A DNA stretch of 64,000 bases, taken from the NCBI RefSeq assembly GCF_001562275.1, contig NZ_CP014304.1:4774001-4838000 (forward strand), read 5' to 3'. The first letter of the stretch is position 1. Every line of letters starts with the position of its first letter. The position numbers were made by a program, and so were the translations under genes. The notes under the pieces were generated by a model, which did not search any database, was not told the DNA's origin, and was given only the letters and a program-made list of their open reading frames with translations. Source of the DNA: Hymenobacter sp. PAMC 26628. GTDB lineage: Bacteria; Bacteroidota; Bacteroidia; Cytophagales; Hymenobacteraceae. Positions 26,893-35,244 of the stretch are shown in pieces.

Positions 26893-26931
26893 GGCGGCCA
26901 CGCGCCGATACTTATTCAATAGCCCTATACT

Positions 26932-28503
26932 ATGGAAACCGGATTTACCAAGTGGATCATCGTCGTGACGGTGGTCCTCTGCGTGTTGCTGGAGCTGATT
27001 GACACCAGCATCGTGAACGTGGCCCTGACCCAAATGATGGGTAACCTCTCGGCCACGCAGCAGGAAGTGAGCTGGGTGGTGGCCTCCTACGGCATCGCCA
27101 ACGTGATTGTGATTCCGATGACCGGCTTCCTGGCCGAGCAATTTGGGCGCAGAAACTACTTTTTCGTGTCGGTGTGCATTTTCACGCTGGCTTCCATCAT
27201 GTGCGGGCAAAGCACCAACTTGTGGGAGCTGGTGGCGTTTCGCTTCGTGCAGGGCGTGGGCGGCGGCGCGCTCATGGCCACGTCGCAGGCTATCCTCATC
27301 GACACGTTTCCGCCCAAGCAGCTGCCGCTGGGGCAGGCCCTGTTCGGCATGGGCGTCATCATCGGGCCCACCATCGGGCCCACGCTGGGCGGCTACATCG
27401 TGGACAACTATGACTGGCCCTGGATTTTCTATGTGAACGTGCCCGTGGGCATCCTGGCCGGCATCTTCACGTTGCTGTTCATTCGCGACCCCGAGCGCAT
27501 CAAAAATGCCATTCCCCGGCCCCTGCGCGAAATTGATTGGGCCGGTATCGGCCTGCTGATTCTGGGGGTAGGCTCGCTGCAGTTTGTGCTGGAGCAGGGC
27601 GAAACCAACGACTGGTTCGACGACTCCACTATCGTCCTGTTCACCGTGCTGTCGGCTACCGGCATTGTGGGCTTCATCTGGCGCGAGCTCACGGCCAAAG
27701 CCCCCATCGTGGACCTGCGCGTGCTCACCAAGAGCCGCAACCTGGCGGTGGGTGCTTTCCTGTCGTTCGTGCTGGGCTTCGGCTTGTTCGCCTCGGTGTT
27801 TGTGTTTCCAATTTTCACGCAGCGCATTCTGGGCTTCACGGCGGCCCAAACCGGCTTTTTGCTGCTGCCGGGGGCCCTGGCGTCGGGCTTCATGATGCCC
27901 ATCATTGGCAAGGCCTTGCAAAACGGCGTGCCCCAGAAGATTATGATACCGCTGGGCTTCACCATTTTCTTCTTCTTCACTTTCTGGATTGCCGCGCGCA
28001 TCACGCCCACGGCAGGCGAGAGCGACTTTTTCTGGCCGCTCATCACGCGGGGCGTAGGCCTGGGCCTGATTTTCCTGCCCATCACCACCATGAGCCTGGC
28101 GGGCTTGCAGGGCAAAGACGCGGGCCAGGCCGCGGGCCTCACCGGCATGATCCGCCAGCTCGGCGGCTCGTTTGGGGTGGCCATCGTGGGCACGTACCTC
28201 GAGCGCAGCATCCAGGCCAACCGCGTGGCCCTGCTGCCCAACATCTCGCTCTACAGCCCCGAAACCGTGCAGCGCATCCAGGCCTTCACCCAGAACTTCA
28301 TGGCGAGGGGCTTCCCGCTGGAGCAAGCCCGGCAACAGGCCTACGCCGCCCTCGAAGGCATTTTGATGAAGCAGGTGTCCATCATCACTTACGGGCAGGT
28401 ATTCACGGGCTTGGGGTTCTTCTTCATCGCCTGCCTGCCGCTGGTGTTCCTCATTAAGCGCAGCAAGGCGAACGAAAAAATGGACCTTAACGCCGCTCAC
28501 TAA
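26932..28503 (+). CDS. EmrB-type MFS drug efflux permease (DHA2 family)
   Basis: The 523-residue protein has about 14 hydrophobic segments. DHA2 landmarks are ELIDTSIVNVALTQMMGNL at the first helix (the D-x-TIVNVALP-type motif), EQFGRRNYFFVSV (motif A), RFVQGVGGGALMATSQAILID (motif B) and GPTIGPTLGGYIVDNYDWPWIFYVNVPVG (motif C). It is driven by proton antiport and passes substrates through EmrA to TolC. It lies after EmrA with a B repeat between them. A strong terminator ends the operon. Confidence 0.95.
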   Translation: METGFTKWIIVVTVVLCVLLELIDTSIVNVALTQMMGNLSATQQEVSWVVASYGIANVIVIPMTGFLAEQFGRRNYFFVSVCIFTLASIMCGQSTNLWELVAFRFVQGVGGGALMATSQAILIDTFPPKQLPLGQALFGMGVIIGPTIGPTLGGYIVDNYDWPWIFYVNVPVGILAGIFTLLFIRDPERIKNAIPRPLREIDWAGIGLLILGVGSLQFVLEQGETNDWFDDSTIVLFTVLSATGIVGFIWRELTAKAPIVDLRVLTKSRNLAVGAFLSFVLGFGLFASVFVFPIFTQRILGFTAAQTGFLLLPGALASGFMMPIIGKALQNGVPQKIMIPLGFTIFFFFTFWIAARITPTAGESDFFWPLITRGVGLGLIFLPITTMSLAGLQGKDAGQAAGLTGMIRQLGGSFGVAIVGTYLERSIQANRVALLPNISLYSPETVQRIQAFTQNFMARGFPLEQARQQAYAALEGILMKQVSIITYGQVFTGLGFFFIACLPLVFLIKRSKANEKMDLNAAH

Positions 28504-28572
28504 TTTTTGTGGCCCGCAATTTGCCTAAGCTATTGTACGTGGCTTAATTAGGTGACGATTCACTAGGATATA

Positions 28573-28607
28573 AAAAGGGCTTCCCGCATTTAGCGGGAAG
28601 CCCTTTT
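28573..28607. terminator. Terminator of the EmrAB operon
   Basis: A perfect 15-bp stem (AAAAGGGCTTCCCGC) with a 5-nt loop has a T-run on the plus strand and A-run symmetry. It can serve the convergent lipoprotein gene as well. Confidence 0.92.
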
Positions 28608-28631
28608 GGTGTGCGGCGGGGCCCCGGGGCC

Positions 28632-29648
28632 CTACTGGTACTGCACGTAGAGCGGCACCGGGGTCAGCTCGGTCAGCACTTCCTTGGGCGTCATCAGGTG
28701 CGAACCTTTGGGCTTGATGTCGTACTGGTAGAACAGCTTAAAGCCGGTGTACTGCACGGGTTGCTTCTCGACGTAGGCCTTATAGGAATCTTTCTTCAGC
28801 GTCGGGTCGCCCCAGCCGTCCATGTCCATGATGACCTGCACGCGCGGGTCGAGCTTGATGTTTTTGTAATTTGTGAGCATGTTCTGGGTGAAGCGGTGCA
28901 CCATCAAAATTTTGGGTGGCAAGTGGTTTTCGCTCACGATGCGGGCCAGGAAGTTGATGGCGTAATTCACGTCCTTGGCGTCGTAGGTACCAATTTTTTT
29001 GCCCGGCCGCACGCCCTTGGTCTGCATCGCAAACTCGGGGTCGATGCCCAGGTGAATGGTCGGGTCCTTGAGGTATTCCGTCAGCTTGGGCAGCTCGTGG
29101 GGCAAATCGCTCAGGCCCACCTGCACGTCCATGAACAGGATGGCGTTTTTCTCCTTGGCCCAGGCGCGCGTTTCCTCAATCGTGCTTTTCGAGTTCATCA
29201 GGCGGTACTTGCCGTCGGAGCCCGCCGCGCCCTGGGCCGTGATGGTGACGCTGTGCAGCGCCGGCATCACGGGCAGGCTGGGGTCGGCGGCCTGCCACTC
29301 GGCCAGCACCTTGTCGAACTTGCGCATCATCTGCGCCTTGGGCTCGCGGCCCAGAATGCCCATCCCTTTTGAACGGATGTTGCCATAAAACGCCACAATG
29401 CGGTGGCCCGGCAGGATGGCCCCCGGCAGCTGCCCGGTTTTGCGGGCAATGCTGTCGGCCTTCAGCGAATCGCGCTGCAAGGCCAACCGCTTGATTTTGA
29501 TGGTGTCGACGGCCGCCGGCGGCGCAACGGCTGAAGCCTCAGTCGCCGATTTCTCGCCCTCGATGGGGCGGTTCTGGCAGGCGGGCAGGGCCCCGGCGGC
29601 CAGCAGAGCGCAGGCGGCCAACGGGCCGAAAACTTTCGATGAAAACAC
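28632..29648 (-). CDS. Hypothetical lipoprotein with possible TIM-barrel hydrolase fold
   Basis: This 338-residue protein has a lipobox (LLAAGALPAC). The mature region has alternating strand-helix units with conserved-looking acidic elements: HRIVAFYGN, NAILFMDVQVG, IHLGIDPEFAM, PPKILMVHRF and QVIMDMDGWGD. The repeated beta-alpha pattern with Asp/Glu at strand ends suggests a (beta/alpha)8 hydrolase, but I cannot name the family. No ATG precedes the signal sequence at a sensible distance; I chose the GTG that opens VFSSKVFGPLAACALL. The start is therefore uncertain. Confidence 0.65.
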   Translation of the reverse strand: MFSSKVFGPLAACALLAAGALPACQNRPIEGEKSATEASAVAPPAAVDTIKIKRLALQRDSLKADSIARKTGQLPGAILPGHRIVAFYGNIRSKGMGILGREPKAQMMRKFDKVLAEWQAADPSLPVMPALHSVTITAQGAAGSDGKYRLMNSKSTIEETRAWAKEKNAILFMDVQVGLSDLPHELPKLTEYLKDPTIHLGIDPEFAMQTKGVRPGKKIGTYDAKDVNYAINFLARIVSENHLPPKILMVHRFTQNMLTNYKNIKLDPRVQVIMDMDGWGDPTLKKDSYKAYVEKQPVQYTGFKLFYQYDIKPKGSHLMTPKEVLTELTPVPLYVQYQ

Positions 29649-29745
29649 TGAACAAAAATCGGTTAGGGAGGCAAAAGACGCTTCAAAGGTAAGCGCGTTT
29701 TGCGCCCCGGCGGTGGGCGGCGGCGGGTCCCCACCCGGGCCCACC

Positions 29746-29810
29746 AGTTTCAAAACTGCCCCCAACGGGCCCTAGGGCGCTTTCCCGCAGTTTGGCACGG
29801 TTTTGAAACT
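29746..29810. repeat. 11-bp inverted repeat upstream of the lipoprotein gene
   Basis: AGTTTCAAAAC (29746-29756) is mirrored by GTTTTGAAACT (29800-29810) around a 43-bp spacer that contains GGGCCCTAGGGC. It lies about 100 bp upstream of the GTG start and may be an operator or a leader hairpin. Confidence 0.4.
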
Positions 29811-29883
29811 AGGGACCCTACCTATCTGCTGGGAATCACACCGCCCGGCCATTCACGTGTTTTATTCTGGTGCCTTATTCCGG

Positions 29884-29917
29884 AGGCCCCGCTGCCAGCG
29901 CAGCGGGGCCTTCTTAT
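29884..29917. terminator. Hairpin after the VWA protein gene
   Basis: A perfect 12-bp stem (AGGCCCCGCTGC) has a 4-nt loop. The short T-rich tail (TTCTTAT) is on the plus strand, whereas the neighbouring gene is on the minus strand, so its direction of action is unclear. Confidence 0.55.
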
Positions 29918-29928
29918 GGGCCCCCGGC

Positions 29929-31911
29929 TCAGCGCACGCCCACGGCCCCGGCGCCACTCAGGCCCTGGGCCAGGCCCACGAGGCGCACCAGCTCGGCGCG
30001 GTAGCCGTCGGCGTCGGGGCCCCGGCTGCCGGCGGCCAGCGCGGCGGTGGCGGCCCAGGTGGCGGTGCCGGCCTGCGGGCTTTGGCGCAGCAGCAGCCCA
30101 AACTGGGCCACGGCGGCGGCAAACCGGAAATCGGCCGAGGCCTGCGCCACGGGTGCGGCAGTTCCCGTGAGTGCCTGCGTTAGCAGTTGGCTGGTGTGGC
30201 CCTGCGGCTGCTTGAAGCGCAGCTTCACGGTGAGCACGTCGGCGCTGGGGTCCCCGGGCGCGGTGGCTGCGGGCTGGTGCTGGTACTTCAGGCCGTCTAC
30301 CAGCGGCTGCGGGGCCCCCGTGGGCACCAGTTCGTAGAGGGCCGTGACGATGTGGCCCGCGCCCAGCTCGCCGGCGTCTTTGCGGTCGTTGTTGAAGTCT
30401 TCGGCGGCCAGTAAGCGGTTTTCGTAGCCCACGAGGCGGTAGTGGGCCACGCGGGCGGGGTTGAACTCGACCTGCAACTTCACGTCTTGGGCCACGGTGA
30501 AAAGCGTGCCGCCGAACTGCGCCACCAGCACGCGCTGGGCCTCGGCGAGGTTGTCGAGGTAGGCGTAGTTGCCGTTGCCTTTGTCGGCCAGGGTTTCCAT
30601 GCGGGCATCGCGCAGGTTGCCGCGGCCACAGCCCAGCACGGTCAGGAACACGCCGCTTTCGCGCTCGTTCACAATTAGTTGTTCCAGCGCGGCGTCCGAG
30701 CTTTCGCCCACGTTGAAGTCGCCGTCGGTGGCCAAAATCACGCGGTTATTGCCCGCTTTCTGGAAGTACTGCCGGGCCGTGGCGTAGGCCAGGCGCAGGC
30801 CCGCGCCGCCGGCCGTGGAGCCGCCCGCCTCCAGCCGCTCAATGGCCCCCAAGATGGCCTCGGGCTGGTTGCCGGGTGTGGGCGGCAGCACCAGGCCGGC
30901 GGCCCCGGCGTAGGCCACCAGGGCCACGCGGTCCTGCGGCCGCAGCTGGCGCACGAGCAGCCGCAGGCCGGCCTGCACCAGGCCGAGGCGGTCGGGGCCC
31001 TGCATCGAGCCCGACACGTCGACCAAAAACACCAGGTTGGCGGGCGGCAAGGCGCTGATTTCCACGCTGCGGGCCCGGATGCCGATGCGCGCCAGCTGGT
31101 GCGCGGGGTTCCAGGGGCACACGGCCAGCTCGGTGCTGATGCGCACGGGGTCGGGGCTGGCGGGGGCGGGAGCGGGGTAGTCGTAGTGGAAGTAGTTCAG
31201 CATTTCCTCCACCCGCACGGCGTCGGCCGGGGGCAGCTGCCCTTCGGTGAGGAAGCGGCGCACGTTGGCGTAGCTGACGTTGTCCACGTCGAGGGCAAAG
31301 GTGCTGAGCGGCTCTTTCTGAACGGCTTGGAAGGCATTTTCGGCCACGTGGGCGTAGGTGTCGCCGGCGCCAGCCTCGGGCCGGGCGGGGTAAGGCGCGG
31401 GGGCCCCGGGGAAGAAGCCGGCCGCGGCGGGGCTGCGCTGGATGGCTACGCCGGCCACCCTGCCCATCGTCACCGTGCTTACGCTATAGTTTGCGGATTT
31501 ATCACGCACGGTTCCGTAGCCCGTCACCACCACTTCTTCGAGCGCCTGGGTGTTAGGCTTCAACACCACATCTATGACCACGTCTTTGCCCACGCGCCGC
31601 TGCTGAGTGGTATAGCCCACCATTGAAAACACCAGCGTGACCCGCCCGCTGCGCGGTACCAGCAGCAGGTAGTGGCCTTGGGCATCGGTGCTGGTGCCGC
31701 GCGTGGTGCCTTTAATGAGCACCGTGGCGCCGGGCAGCGGGCCCTGGCCGTCGCGCACGGTGCCGCTGATGGCAATGGCCCGGGCCGTAGTGGTGTCCAT
31801 CAGCACAATGCCGCGGGGCCGGATGACGGGGGCCGGCAGCGGGGCGGGCTCTTGGGCGCGGGCAGGGGCCCCCAGGGCCAGCGGGAGCAACAGAAGCAGG
31901 AGGTTTTTCAT
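29929..31911 (-). CDS. YfbK-like von Willebrand factor A protein with carboxypeptidase-regulatory domain
   Basis: The 660-residue exported protein has a signal peptide (MKNLLLLLLPLALGAPARAQ). A CarboxypepD-reg-like beta domain follows (ISGTVRDGQGPLPGATVLIKGTTRG, ending in the SusC-like EEVVVTGYGT). Next is the YfbK N-terminal domain (ENAFQAVQKEPLSTFALDVDNVSYANVRRFL), then a VWA domain with an intact MIDAS start (FLVDVSGSM) and ILATDGDFNVG. The C-terminal domain is of DUF3520 type. It probably works at the envelope in metal-dependent protein contacts. It is divergent from an ECF sigma / anti-sigma pair 112 bp away, a recurrent neighbourhood for this family. Confidence 0.88.
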   Translation of the reverse strand: MKNLLLLLLPLALGAPARAQEPAPLPAPVIRPRGIVLMDTTTARAIAISGTVRDGQGPLPGATVLIKGTTRGTSTDAQGHYLLLVPRSGRVTLVFSMVGYTTQQRRVGKDVVIDVVLKPNTQALEEVVVTGYGTVRDKSANYSVSTVTMGRVAGVAIQRSPAAAGFFPGAPAPYPARPEAGAGDTYAHVAENAFQAVQKEPLSTFALDVDNVSYANVRRFLTEGQLPPADAVRVEEMLNYFHYDYPAPAPASPDPVRISTELAVCPWNPAHQLARIGIRARSVEISALPPANLVFLVDVSGSMQGPDRLGLVQAGLRLLVRQLRPQDRVALVAYAGAAGLVLPPTPGNQPEAILGAIERLEAGGSTAGGAGLRLAYATARQYFQKAGNNRVILATDGDFNVGESSDAALEQLIVNERESGVFLTVLGCGRGNLRDARMETLADKGNGNYAYLDNLAEAQRVLVAQFGGTLFTVAQDVKLQVEFNPARVAHYRLVGYENRLLAAEDFNNDRKDAGELGAGHIVTALYELVPTGAPQPLVDGLKYQHQPAATAPGDPSADVLTVKLRFKQPQGHTSQLLTQALTGTAAPVAQASADFRFAAAVAQFGLLLRQSPQAGTATWAATAALAAGSRGPDADGYRAELVRLVGLAQGLSGAGAVGVR

Positions 31912-32023
31912 GGCAGTGAAGGGGTTAGGCGGTGGAAGCTGCTGGGGAGATGCCGCGCCCGACCGGATTGCACACGCGCCACCCAAAAAAAATTAGGGGC
32001 CCCGGGCTACCTTGCCGCGGCCG

Positions 32024-32680
32024 ATGTTTTTCCGCCGCTCCCCGCCCGCCGCCGCCGCGCCGCCCTCCGACCAGGAGCTGCTGGCCCGCTACCGCATGCG
32101 CGGCGACGTGGCCGACCTCGGCGAGCTATTCGACCGGCACTTGCCGATGGTGTTTGCCACCTGCCGCCGCTACCTGGCCCCGCCCGACGAGGACGCCCAG
32201 GACGCGAGTATGCAGCTGTTTGAGTACCTGGTGGGGGCCCTGCAAAAGCACGCGCCCGACAACTTCCCCGCCTGGCTGCACGCCACCGCCCGCAACCACT
32301 GCCTGATGCAGCTGCGCGCCCGCCAGCGCGCCGGCCCCAGCGCGGGGCCCCTGCTCATCAGCCTGCCCGACGCGGCCGATGTGGAATTGGCCGCCGCCCG
32401 GCATCTTCCCGATGCCGCGGCGGCCGACGAAGCCGCGGCAATCACCGAAACCACCCTGCAAGCCCTGGAACACGCCCTTGCGCAACTACCCGAGGGCCAG
32501 CGCCGCTGCCTGGAGCTGTTTTTTCTCGAAAATAAATCGTACCACGAAGTGGCCGGGGCCCTCGGCCTCGACCTCGGCCAAGTGAAAAGCCACCTGCAAA
32601 ACGGCAAGCGCACGCTGCGCCGTCTCCTCACCGACCACCCGGCCCCGGCCGCCGTTCCCGCCCATGCCCCCCGCCGCTGA
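32024..32680 (+). CDS. ECF-type RNA polymerase sigma factor
   Basis: The 218-residue protein has a region 2 (DQELLARYRMRGDVADLGELFDRHLPMVFATCRRYL, then QDASMQLFEYLV and FPAWLHATARNHCLMQLR) and a region 4 helix-turn-helix (LPEGQRRCLELFFLENKSYHEVAGALGLDLGQVKSHLQNGKRTLRRLL). It directs transcription of its own regulon. Its end overlaps the anti-sigma gene by 17 bp, indicating translational coupling. The start was chosen at MFFRRSPPA. Confidence 0.93.
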   Translation: MFFRRSPPAAAAPPSDQELLARYRMRGDVADLGELFDRHLPMVFATCRRYLAPPDEDAQDASMQLFEYLVGALQKHAPDNFPAWLHATARNHCLMQLRARQRAGPSAGPLLISLPDAADVELAAARHLPDAAAADEAAAITETTLQALEHALAQLPEGQRRCLELFFLENKSYHEVAGALGLDLGQVKSHLQNGKRTLRRLLTDHPAPAAVPAHAPRR

Positions 32681-33854
32681 CCTGCTGCCCGCGGCCCTCG
32701 CGGCCCCCCGCGGCCCCCACCCGGCCGCCGACACGCTACGCCAGTACGCGGCCGGCACCCTCGCGCCCGCCCAGCAGCACCAGGTAGAAGCCCACGCCCT
32801 GGACTGCCCGCGCTGCGCCGACGTGCTCGCCGGCCTCGCCCAAACCGACGCTGCCACCACCGACCAGGCCCTGGCCGCCCTGCGCCGCCGCCTGCACGCC
32901 CGCGTGGCCGCCGAAGCCGCCCCACGCCCCACCGCCAGCGCCTGGCACTGGCCGCGCCTGGCCGTGGCCGCCGTCGTAGTGGCCGGCCTGGCGGGCGGCG
33001 GCTTGTGGCAGTGGCAGCACCAGGCCGCTCCCACCTCCGAAGTAGCCACCGTGGCCGCGCCACCCGCAGCCGCAGAATCTTCGGTCGCAGCTGCTGCTTC
33101 GGCGGGGGCCCCCGTGCCACCGGTCGCCGCCACAAACCCTACCGAAGCGTCGGAGCCGCTCGCCACCACGGCCGCCGCTCCTGCTAGGCGGCGGCCCGCT
33201 CCAGCCGTTGCTTACGAGACCCAGCGCATGGCCACCAGGAGAAAGGCTTCGGCAGGCGTTGATAACGAGAATATTGCGGATATGAGCGCGGCCGCGGACG
33301 ATGCGGCTGCCAGGGCCCCGGCGCCCGTAGCAGTGCTGGCGGCAGCCCCCAAAGCGGCCGCCGATTCCGTAGCGGCGCCGCTGGGCGAGGTAGCCATGAG
33401 CAGGGCCGCGCCGGTCGCACCAGTTACCAAGACCAGGGCCCTAATGGGCCGCGTGGCGGGCGTGGCCGTGGTGCCCACCGTGCCCACCGAAAGCACCGCT
33501 GTGGCGCAACGCCTATCATTCACGGCACCCGCCAACAGCGCCGTGGTGGGCGCTATGCCCGCCGCGCCGGCCTTGGCGCCCGCGCCGGTGGGCGGCCTGG
33601 GGCCCCTGCGTGAGCAGCTGCGCCGCGCCGCCACCGAGTTTGTGCCCGAAGAAGCACCCCTGAAGGGCAATGTGCGGGTCCGCTTCACGGTGGGCGACGA
33701 CGGTAAACTCAGCAACCTGAAAGTGGTGCGCGGCTTGCGCGCCGACTACGACGCGGAGGCCCTGCGCCTGGTGTGCGAGGGCCCCGCCTGGGTGCCTGGC
33801 GTATCTGGCGGCCGCCGCGCCGCTTTGCCCGTGGAGCTGGACGTGGTGTTTTAG
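32664..33854 (+). CDS. Anti-sigma factor fused to a TonB C-terminal domain
   Basis: A 396-residue single-pass protein. The N-terminus has a zinc anti-sigma motif Hx3Cx2C (H44, C48, C51) in HQVEAHALDCPRCADVL, followed by a membrane helix at about 98-115. Then comes a long Ala/Pro/Val-rich periplasmic linker and a C-terminal TonB domain (GNVRVRFTVGDDGKLSNLKVVRGLRADYDAEALRLV ... PVELDVVF). It is predicted to hold the overlapping sigma factor at the membrane. The TonB domain on the periplasmic side suggests signal input from, or energy coupling to, an outer membrane partner. Confidence 0.88.
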   Translation: MPPAADLLPAALAAPRGPHPAADTLRQYAAGTLAPAQQHQVEAHALDCPRCADVLAGLAQTDAATTDQALAALRRRLHARVAAEAAPRPTASAWHWPRLAVAAVVVAGLAGGGLWQWQHQAAPTSEVATVAAPPAAAESSVAAAASAGAPVPPVAATNPTEASEPLATTAAAPARRRPAPAVAYETQRMATRRKASAGVDNENIADMSAAADDAAARAPAPVAVLAAAPKAAADSVAAPLGEVAMSRAAPVAPVTKTRALMGRVAGVAVVPTVPTESTAVAQRLSFTAPANSAVVGAMPAAPALAPAPVGGLGPLREQLRRAATEFVPEEAPLKGNVRVRFTVGDDGKLSNLKVVRGLRADYDAEALRLVCEGPAWVPGVSGGRRAALPVELDVVF

Positions 33855-33857
33855 CAT

Positions 33858-33886
33858 GTAGCGTGGGCTCTGCGAGTCCACGCTAC
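33858..33886. repeat. Intergenic inverted repeat, family A, copy A2 (short form)
   Basis: A 29-bp compact copy, GTAGCGTGG ... CCACGCTAC, lacks the usual centre. It fits exactly in the 38-bp gap between the convergent anti-sigma and hydrolase genes. Confidence 0.85.
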
Positions 33887-33892
33887 AGATGT

Positions 33893-34966
33893 TTACATTG
33901 CCATGCCGGCTTTGAACGACTTGTCGTCCACCGATTTGAGGAAGGTTAGGAGGCCTTTCATGTAGGTTTCCTGGTCGTCGTACATGCTCATGTGGCTGCC
34001 TTGGGGGCAGATGAGGGCGGCGCCTTTTTGCACTTTGGTGGCAATCATGCGCATGTGGGCCGGGTCCATTGTATCGTACTGCCCGCCGATGGAGAGGAAC
34101 GGCACCGAGAGCTTGGGCAGGTCGGGCACCCGGTCCCAGTGCGTGAGCTTGCCCGAAATGCCGAACTCGCTGGGGCCCTGCATGGTGACGTACAGCGACT
34201 GGTTGATTTTGCTCATGGCGCGCGTCACTGGCTCGGGGTTGGGCACGATGCGGCACAGGTGCTGGGCGTAGAAGTTGGGTTCGAGCAGGCCCATGTAGCG
34301 CGGGTTACTGAAATCCTTGGCGGCCTCGATTTTGCGGATTTCGGCCAGTACTGCGGGCTTCATCTGCTTGGCCAGCACCTCGTCGGCGTATTTGCCGTAG
34401 GCCGGGCAGCTCATCATCATATTGCTGATGATGAGTCCTTTCAGGTTTTTCTGATACTTGAAGGCGTACTCGGCGGCCAGGATGCCGCCCCAGGAGTGGC
34501 CCAGCAGGTAGAAGTTGGTGCTGTCGAGCTTCAGGGCCTGGCGCACCTGCTCTACTTCCTCCACGTAGCGCGGCAGGCTCCACATGGCGGTGTCGCGCGG
34601 GTTGTCGGAGTTGCCGCAGCCGAGCTGGTCGTAGTAAATGAATTCCACGCCTTCCTTGGGTAGGAAGCTTTCCATGCACTCGAAGTACTCGTGGGTGGCG
34701 CCGGGGCCCCCGTTCAGCAGCAACACCTTGATTTTCGCGTTATTGCCAAACCGCTTGGTCCACACGTTGAACGTACCCTTGGGCCTTTTGATGGGGATGA
34801 CCTGCACGCCGCCGGTTTTTACGCCCGTCTCGGTGGGCGCGAAGTAGGCGCTGGGGCCCCCCGCGGCGGCGCTGGTTTCAGTAGCGGCGGGCGGGTTGCA
34901 GGCGGCGAGCAGGGCGGCGGCGCCCAGGGCCCCGGCGGCCCGTTGCAGCGTGGAAAGGATTTTCAT
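33893..34966 (-). CDS. Proline iminopeptidase-family alpha/beta hydrolase lipoprotein
   Basis: The 357-residue protein has a lipoprotein signal (LGAAALLAAC). The alpha/beta hydrolase fold shows an oxyanion-loop motif LLLNGGPGATHEYF, the proline iminopeptidase-like YYDQLGCGNSDNP, the nucleophile elbow GHSWGG, a late Asp (SIGGQYDTM) and a catalytic His (CPQGSHMSMYDD). It probably removes N-terminal Pro or similar residues from peptides in the periplasm or at the cell surface. It is the first of four secreted peptidases in a row on this strand. Confidence 0.9.
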   Translation of the reverse strand: MKILSTLQRAAGALGAAALLAACNPPAATETSAAAGGPSAYFAPTETGVKTGGVQVIPIKRPKGTFNVWTKRFGNNAKIKVLLLNGGPGATHEYFECMESFLPKEGVEFIYYDQLGCGNSDNPRDTAMWSLPRYVEEVEQVRQALKLDSTNFYLLGHSWGGILAAEYAFKYQKNLKGLIISNMMMSCPAYGKYADEVLAKQMKPAVLAEIRKIEAAKDFSNPRYMGLLEPNFYAQHLCRIVPNPEPVTRAMSKINQSLYVTMQGPSEFGISGKLTHWDRVPDLPKLSVPFLSIGGQYDTMDPAHMRMIATKVQKGAALICPQGSHMSMYDDQETYMKGLLTFLKSVDDKSFKAGMAM

Positions 34967-35010
34967 AATGAAAGGAAGAGGAAAAACGGTGGGATTTTAG
35001 CGTCAGTGTT

Positions 35011-35055
35011 GAACGTCATGCAGAGTGCAGCCAAGCATCTTTTTCGCGCCAGTAA
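35011..35055. repeat. Partial family B copy (B3a, left arm only)
   Basis: GAACGTCATGCAGAGTGCAG and the following GCATCTTTTTCGCG repeat the left arm of the full copy that begins about 80 bp further on, in direct orientation. Confidence 0.8.
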
Positions 35056-35090
35056 ATATGATGCGGAAGAAGTGATAGTTGGGCACGGAA

Positions 35091-35189
35091 AAAGAACGTC
35101 ATGCAGAGCGCAGCGAAGCATCTTTCTCGCGTAACTAATTATTACTGGCGCGAGAAAGATGCTTCGCTGCGCTCTGCATGACGTTCTTT
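35091..35189. repeat. Intergenic inverted repeat, family B, copy B3
   Basis: The nearly perfect arms begin AAAGAACGTCATGCAGAGCG and contain GCAGCGAAGCATCTTTCTCGCG; the centre is short and AT-rich (TAACTAATTATTA). It lies between the iminopeptidase-like gene and the S9 peptidase gene. Confidence 0.93.
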
Positions 35190-35244
35190 TTTAAGTATTT
35201 ACTATTTTTAAGTAGCCGCGAATTACGCCAGGGGGCCTCCGGGG

